A stretch of DNA of 11,109 nucleotides from Alphaproteobacteria bacterium (GTDB lineage: Bacteria; Pseudomonadota; Alphaproteobacteria; Rickettsiales; Rickettsiaceae). The stretch spans positions 1-11,109 of the forward strand of contig JAHDBQ010000006.1 of NCBI GenBank assembly GCA_020630305.1. The letters are read 5' to 3'. The position numbers and the translations under genes are program-made. The notes beneath the pieces were generated by a model. It did no database searches and had not been told where the DNA came from. It worked only from the letters and a program-made list of their open reading frames with translations. Below, piece by piece: positions 8,401 through 11,109 of this stretch; within the stretch, counting starts at the first letter, position 1; every line of letters begins with the position of its first letter.

Positions 8401-8931
8401 ATGCGCATAATCATGGCGCTGAATCTCAAAATAAAACCTGTCTCTAAGTAGTTTTTGCAAAGCCTTAGCTGCATTGCTTGCAGCAGCTTTATTGCCTTGC
8501 AGTAATAATTTACCAATAATACCTTGGCTGTACGCTGAAAGTGCGATAATGCCTTCGCTATATTTTTTTAAATCTTCGAAGCTAATATAATTACAAACAG
8601 AGCGATCATTCTGAGTGAAAGTTATGCTAACTAATTTTAGTAAGTTTTGATATCCCTCTTCATCTTTGGCAATTAATAATATTTCTGCAAAATCATCCTT
8701 GCCTTTATTTTTAAATAGAATATTTAGAACAGATCCATGAATGGGCTGAATCTTTGATTTTTTAGCAGCTAAAGAAAATTCAAGCGAGGCAAATAAATTA
8801 CCGCGGTCAGATAGACATACCGCGCTCATATTATTCCTTGCAGTAAGTTCAACTAGCTGATCAATTTTGATCGCGCTCTCTAGCATTGAATATGAACTTT
8901 GCGTTCTGAAATGTATGAATTTATCAGTCAC
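5479..8931 (-). CDS. dnaE: DNA polymerase III alpha subunit (DnaE)
   Basis: This is the replicative DNA polymerase catalytic subunit, 1150 residues against 1160 in E. coli, so full length. An N-terminal PHP domain (about 5-270) starts [11 protein letters not shown]. The C-family polymerase core carries [10 protein letters not shown] from Gly362, the catalytic aspartates Asp404 and Asp406 in PDFDIDF, and a third, Asp569, in KFDFLGL. The conserved fingers segment [20 protein letters not shown] is near 757-776. Later come a helix-hairpin-helix region, the beta-clamp-binding motif QSNQF at 922-926 (matching the E. coli position) and an OB fold (about 990-1070). In the PHP domain one expected metal-binding His is Gln11, so PHP nuclease activity is unlikely and proofreading probably depends on a separate DnaQ. 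The GTG start overlaps the upstream dehydrogenase stop by eight bases. The 3' end is only eight bases from the convergent lipoprotein gene and no hairpin terminator is visible. Confidence 0.97.
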   Translation of the reverse strand: MTDKFIHFRTQSSYSMLESAIKIDQLVELTARNNMSAVCLSDRGNLFASLEFSLAAKKSKIQPIHGSVLNILFKNKGKDDFAEILLIAKDEEGYQNLLKLVSITFTQNDRSVCNYISFEDLKKYSEGIIALSAYSQGIIGKLLLQGNKAAASNAAKALQKLLRDRFYFEIQRHDYAHEKKIEQDYLAIAKELQIPLIATNQVLFSDIKMHDAHDVLMCISEGVVRDVQERKRVSNQCYFKSADEMIELFSDLPEAIENTIYLKQRCYVMSETYPPSLPNFADGDSSESDLLRKQARDGLEQKLQQKFASDDTQSDTQEEIRQEYIKRLDYELDIICTMNFAGYFLIVSDFIKWSKENGIAVGPGRGSGAGSIIAWTLLITDLDPIKFGLLFERFLNPERVSMPDFDIDFCQERREEVISYVRKKYGNERVGQIITFGKMQAKAVIKDVARVLSLGYSVADYLTELVPFNALQPVTLSQAITDVQELRGAAAGKGLYNIDGDSSLIKQVLDTALSLEGLHRHASTHAAGIVIANQQITDTVPVYKDVNSDMVVVQYSMKYAELSGLVKFDFLGLQTLTVITRTLKLLEDSDINIDIDSIPYDDKKAFEMLTKGLSTGVFQFESVGMKSALRKLGPDSVDDLIALGALYRPGPMDNIPTYIACKHGKQDADYLHPLLEPILKSTYGVIIYQEQVMEIAKILAGYSLGAADLLRRAMGKKVKAEMDAQEEIFVSGSIKNNVPAAQAKSIFATVAKFAGYGFNKSHASAYGVISYQTAYLKANFPAEFLVAAMNLDIDSSDKINIFLQEVKAFEIDLIAPDINQSKGDFSIKREQGKKSIVFAIGAVKNVTSVFGIEVTKEREERGPFKSIIDFAERIDPKLINRRLLENIIKAGCFDALHDNRNSLIQSVPKIMSYATAYHKEQQSNQFSLISVNSVSNDILLNAPMIKPEELAYIEFEVMGLFLNNHPLAGKEELLAKCDIKNSAYIKDELEEGSHSCKLAGVIVKKDARMSKRGRFITLMLSDPEGVFEVTIYNEETLKDYAHLLNVKDKAVVHCNAFKDKGGLRITAKKFVTLEEELEGIQHNLHLHPKNSADLEQIMKLLGGGTSQENKKPNSCVTIYLSAENNFVAKTDIAKRLYLEEEEVERLADFV
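7981..8002 (-). repeat. In-frame 12-base near-tandem duplication inside dnaE
   Basis: The plus-strand decamer TTGGGTATCG occurs at 7981-7990 and again at 7993-8002, a 12-base period. On the coding strand this gives the duplicated residues DTQS-DTQE near residues 311-318, in an acidic polar stretch just before the polymerase core. It is in frame and probably a tolerated slippage event. Confidence 0.7.
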
Positions 8932-10228
8932 TTTTTCTTCCTACAGAATAATATTTAAAACCAGCTTTTTCAGCAGTATCTGGATTAATTATGTTTCGCA
9001 AATCAACTAGGATTGGCGATTTCATTTTACTTTGCAGTAAGTTTAAATCCATATTTTTAAACTCATCCCATTCAGTAATAATCACTGCAGCATCTGCATT
9101 TTTAGCTGCCTCAAACGCCGAGTTTGCACAAGTCAAATCTTCAAAATAATTATCTGCATTGACCATTCCTTCTGGGTCATAGGCTGTTATTTTTGCGCCA
9201 TGTTCTTTTAAAGAATTAATTATACCAATTGCTGGACTGCTACGCAAATCATCAGTATTTGCTTTATATGTAAGACCAAATATGGTAATTTTTTTACCCT
9301 GGACTGAGCCGTCTGCCGAGTTAATTATTTTAGTTAGCATAATTTCTGATCTATCATCGTTTGACTCAATTATGCTTCCTAAAACGGTGCAGTTTGCATC
9401 TAATTTTTTTGCAAGATGATCAAGTGCAAGTAAGTCCTTCGGGAAGCAGGAACCACCAAAACCAGGGCCTGCATTTAAGAATGCAGAGCCAATGCGGTTA
9501 TCAAGGCCCATCCCATGGGCTAGAGTTTTGACATCAGCGCCGATAATTTCGCACAAATTAGCCATCTCGTTTATGAAGGCAATTTTATTTGCTAAGAAGC
9601 TATTAGCTGCATATTTTATTAATTCAGATGTGGCTAAATTTGTTACAACAAGTGGTATATTTTGATCGGTCATTGGCTTGTAAATTGCGCGCATTACTTT
9701 TTCGGCCACAGAATCTTCGGCGCCGACAATAATCCTGTCCGGATTTAAGAAATCATAAACAGCTGTGCCTTCGCGAAGGAATTCCGGATTAGAAACTACT
9801 TGGTTTTTATACCCTTTTTCTGTTATGAATTTTTGCACCTGGGAGCATGTTCCAGGCGGAACAGTTGATTTTAAAACAAACACACAATCTTCGCGCACAT
9901 GTTCTAAAGCAGATTCAACGGATTTAAAAACAATCGAAAGATCCGCGTCACCATTTTCTTTTGGTGGAGTGCCTACGGTTATGAATACGCAATCAGAGTT
10001 TTTGATCTCTTCTGTGTAACCAAGAATAAACTGCAAACGATCGCTATTACCATATTGGTTGATATATTCCTGCAGGCCCTCTTCGAAAATTGGCGTCTTG
10101 CCTTTTTTTAAGGTTTCTATTTTGTTTTCGTCAATATCAAGGCAGGTAACTTTATGGCCAATATGCGCCATCATCACCCCTGAAACAAGCCCAACATAAC
10201 CAGTGCCAATAAAAGTAATATTCATCAT
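8924..10228 (-). CDS. ugd: UDP-glucose 6-dehydrogenase
   Basis: This cytoplasmic enzyme oxidises UDP-glucose to UDP-glucuronate with two NAD+, supplying precursors for surface polysaccharide or lipid A modification. The 434 residues match the usual bacterial family length. The N-terminal NAD-binding Rossmann motif is [10 protein letters not shown] (8-17), followed by Asp31 at the end of the second strand. The middle domain has ELIKYAANS (202-210, with Lys205 and Asn209), and the active site [12 protein letters not shown] (254-265) carries the catalytic Cys261. The C-terminal UDP-binding domain contains [16 protein letters not shown] (318-333). All key residues are present. Two adjacent ATGs (10226-10228 and 10223-10225) could start it; neither has a strong Shine-Dalgarno. 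The TGA overlaps the dnaE GTG, so the pair is probably one translationally coupled operon. No glycosyltransferase or other polysaccharide gene lies beside it, so the fate of UDP-glucuronate cannot be told from this window. Confidence 0.95.
   Translation of the reverse strand: MMNITFIGTGYVGLVSGVMMAHIGHKVTCLDIDENKIETLKKGKTPIFEEGLQEYINQYGNSDRLQFILGYTEEIKNSDCVFITVGTPPKENGDADLSIVFKSVESALEHVREDCVFVLKSTVPPGTCSQVQKFITEKGYKNQVVSNPEFLREGTAVYDFLNPDRIIVGAEDSVAEKVMRAIYKPMTDQNIPLVVTNLATSELIKYAANSFLANKIAFINEMANLCEIIGADVKTLAHGMGLDNRIGSAFLNAGPGFGGSCFPKDLLALDHLAKKLDANCTVLGSIIESNDDRSEIMLTKIINSADGSVQGKKITIFGLTYKANTDDLRSSPAIGIINSLKEHGAKITAYDPEGMVNADNYFEDLTCANSAFEAAKNADAAVIITEWDEFKNMDLNLLQSKMKSPILVDLRNIINPDTAEKAGFKYYSVGRKSD
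8937..8942 (-). promoter_or_regulatory. Ribosome binding site of dnaE inside the ugd coding end
   Basis: On the minus strand AGGAAG lies five bases before the GTG at 8931-8929. It is made of the last codons of the upstream dehydrogenase gene. It supports the GTG start, which is also needed to keep the N-terminal PHP strand [11 protein letters not shown]. Confidence 0.75.
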
Positions 10229-10259
10229 AGTAAATTTCGAGTAATTTAATAATGAGGCT

Positions 10260-10289
10260 AGTATAACCTAAAATAATATGCAAGGGCAA
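10260..10289 (-). promoter_or_regulatory. Promoter for the ugd-dnaE operon
   Basis: Read on the minus strand, TTGCCC (plus 10284-10289, four of six -35 matches) is followed after 18 bases by TATACT (plus 10260-10265, five of six -10 matches). Transcription would start near 10253, about 25 bases before the ugd ATG. It is the only good candidate upstream of ugd, and no internal dnaE promoter was evident, so it may drive dnaE as well. Confidence 0.55.
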
Positions 10290-10337
10290 GGACATCTTGA
10301 TGAATGATGGAAAAAATAGATTTGAATATTTACAAAG

Positions 10338-10352
10338 AACATAATTTATGTT
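10338..10352. repeat. Perfect 15-base palindrome in the ugd / LRR-gene divergent region
   Basis: AACATAA (10338-10344) and TTATGTT (10346-10352) are exact inverted copies around a single central T. The element lies between the divergent ugd operon and the leucine-rich-repeat gene, 53 bases before the latter's start. That position would suit an operator for a dimeric regulator. I found no convincing promoter for the rightward gene to anchor it, and AT-rich palindromes can arise by chance. Confidence 0.35.
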
Positions 10353-10394
10353 ATCCCTTGTTTGATATGCATTCATTAAATAAAACTAATAATG

Positions 10395-10399
10395 AGGAG
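10395..10399 (+). promoter_or_regulatory. Strong ribosome binding site of the LRR gene
   Basis: AGGAG at 10395-10399 lies five bases before the ATG at 10405. It is among the best ribosome binding sites in the window and supports the start of a gene whose stop lies outside. Confidence 0.75.
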
Positions 10400-10404
10400 A
10401 TAGT

Positions 10405-11109
10405 ATGGCCCCACAAAACAAAAAGATTGCTTTAACTCTTTCAGACAGCAAATATTATCAAGAACATACTCTTGACAAAATTTTGAGTTCTTTTAAAAAA
10501 TATGAACATAAAGGCGATGTTGTCAGCATTCAGTTTCCTTATAGAATCTATAGCCATAAAGGCGCTGAAGATTTTAGTGAGAATACGTTAAATGACATAG
10601 CCAATGCAATTAACAAATTTGATAATTTAGAATCGTTAGATATCTCTAATTTATGGCTATCAGCTGAGCAGATAAGCACTCTTTTAGCAAAAATTGATAA
10701 TCAGATTAAAACAAAAATCGTTAGTTTGAATTTATCAAAAAGAGATATTACATTAGAGGTTTTTGAGGAGCTTGAAAAATTCTCTAATTTAAAAAAAATA
10801 ATTGCAGAACATTCTGAAATAAAGAGTCTTTTTGAATCTAAAAATATAGAAAAATTTACTGAGTCCATTTCAAATTTAAAAGAACTAACTACATTTGACA
10901 TTAGCCAGCAGATCAATGATGATCCTGATATAAAAACGCTAATTATAAATAATTTAAACGCAGAGCAGAGAGGAGATGAAAATGACTCTTATTATGTTAT
11001 CGGAGAATTAAATTTAGCTTCTGACAAAATCACACATCATTTTAACTTATCAGATCTGCTAAGTGTTATTCCATCATATAAGAATATCGATCTTTTTAGT
11101 AAAGAAGAT
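10405..11109 (+). CDS. Leucine-rich-repeat-like protein, N-terminal part (3' end outside window)
   Basis: From the ATG at 10405 the frame stays open for 235 codons to the last base of the window, so the gene is cut by the edge. The start MAPQNKKIALTLSD has no signal peptide or membrane segment. Repeated short beta-strand motifs with hydrophobic spacing appear at about 39-48 (VVSIQFPYRI), 75-85 (LESLDISNLWL), 105-115 (IVSLNLSKRDI), 161-170 (LTTFDISQQI) and 199-209 (IGELNLASDKI). They are 28-38 residues apart or a multiple of that, with amphipathic helices between. This is the pattern of leucine-rich repeats of the longer, ribonuclease-inhibitor type, which bind proteins. The composition is strongly AT-rich, with many Lys, Asn, Asp and Ile. 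A secreted host-interaction protein is a reasonable inference in an intracellular bacterium, but no secretion signal is visible. Any catalytic domain would lie beyond the edge. Confidence 0.7.
   Translation, partial: MAPQNKKIALTLSDSKYYQEHTLDKILSSFKKYEHKGDVVSIQFPYRIYSHKGAEDFSENTLNDIANAINKFDNLESLDISNLWLSAEQISTLLAKIDNQIKTKIVSLNLSKRDITLEVFEELEKFSNLKKIIAEHSEIKSLFESKNIEKFTESISNLKELTTFDISQQINDDPDIKTLIINNLNAEQRGDENDSYYVIGELNLASDKITHHFNLSDLLSVIPSYKNIDLFSKED

Noticed and set aside
10152..10376. A 74-codon minus-strand open frame running from the intergenic region into the start of ugd.
   Set aside because: It overlaps the well-supported ugd N-terminus in another frame, has an odd composition rich in Tyr, Trp and Cys, and lacks a ribosome binding site. 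It is a shadow frame.
10358..10392. TTGATA (10362-10367) with ACTAAT (10385-10390) as a promoter for the LRR gene.
   Set aside because: Spacing is 17 bases, but the start site would fall near 10397, inside the ribosome binding site, leaving almost no leader. The true promoter is more likely further upstream and was not identified.
10546..10590. Residues 50-62 of the LRR protein (SHKGAEDFSENTL) resemble the HRGA...PENT signature of glycerophosphodiester phosphodiesterases.
   Set aside because: The His-Arg pair and Pro-Glu-Asn-Thr are not exact, the match starts at residue 50 rather than near a first strand, and the flanking sequence follows the leucine-rich-repeat pattern. Coincidence is more likely.

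Overview
The window is AT-rich bacterial DNA carrying a compact set of core genes, with repeat-protein genes cut off at both edges. The organism is most likely an alphaproteobacterium of the order Rickettsiales or a close relative living inside a host cell. This is inferred from three things: a very large lysophospholipid transporter/acyltransferase/acyl-ACP synthetase fusion, a UDP-glucose dehydrogenase directly upstream of dnaE (an arrangement I recall from Rickettsia but could not check), and ankyrin and leucine-rich-repeat proteins of the kind common in intracellular symbionts. No species is claimed.

Layout from left to right. 1-315 (+) is the 3' end of a gene whose product ends in an ankyrin-like repeat. 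441-3905 (+) is the three-domain phospholipid-recycling enzyme, with its own promoter (perfect TTGACA box) and a ribosome binding site that decides the start codon. 3977-4411 (-) is ribose-5-phosphate isomerase B, convergent with it. 4412-4564 is a divergent control region with a palindromic pair of TATAAT boxes and two stem-loops. 4565-5470 (+) is a lipoprotein with a LysM domain and a degenerate M23 domain, resembling NlpD. 5479-8931 (-) is the replicative DNA polymerase alpha subunit, dnaE, ending 8 bases from the lipoprotein gene. 8924-10228 (-) is UDP-glucose 6-dehydrogenase, whose stop overlaps the GTG start of dnaE by 8 bases, so the two form an operon driven from a good promoter near 10260-10289. 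10405 to the right edge (+) is an open, stop-free reading frame for a leucine-rich-repeat protein that continues outside the window.

The genes cover envelope upkeep (lysophospholipid repair, amidase regulation, UDP-glucuronate supply), central sugar metabolism (rpiB) and replication (dnaE). The edge genes are candidates for host-interaction proteins. No tRNA, rRNA, CRISPR array, insertion sequence or phage gene is visible, and no gene-free stretch exceeds 300 bases. I do not see a clear undescribed multi-gene system. The most unusual points are the rpiB/nlpD control region, the degenerate M23 active site, the ugd-dnaE overlap, and the truncated LRR gene.
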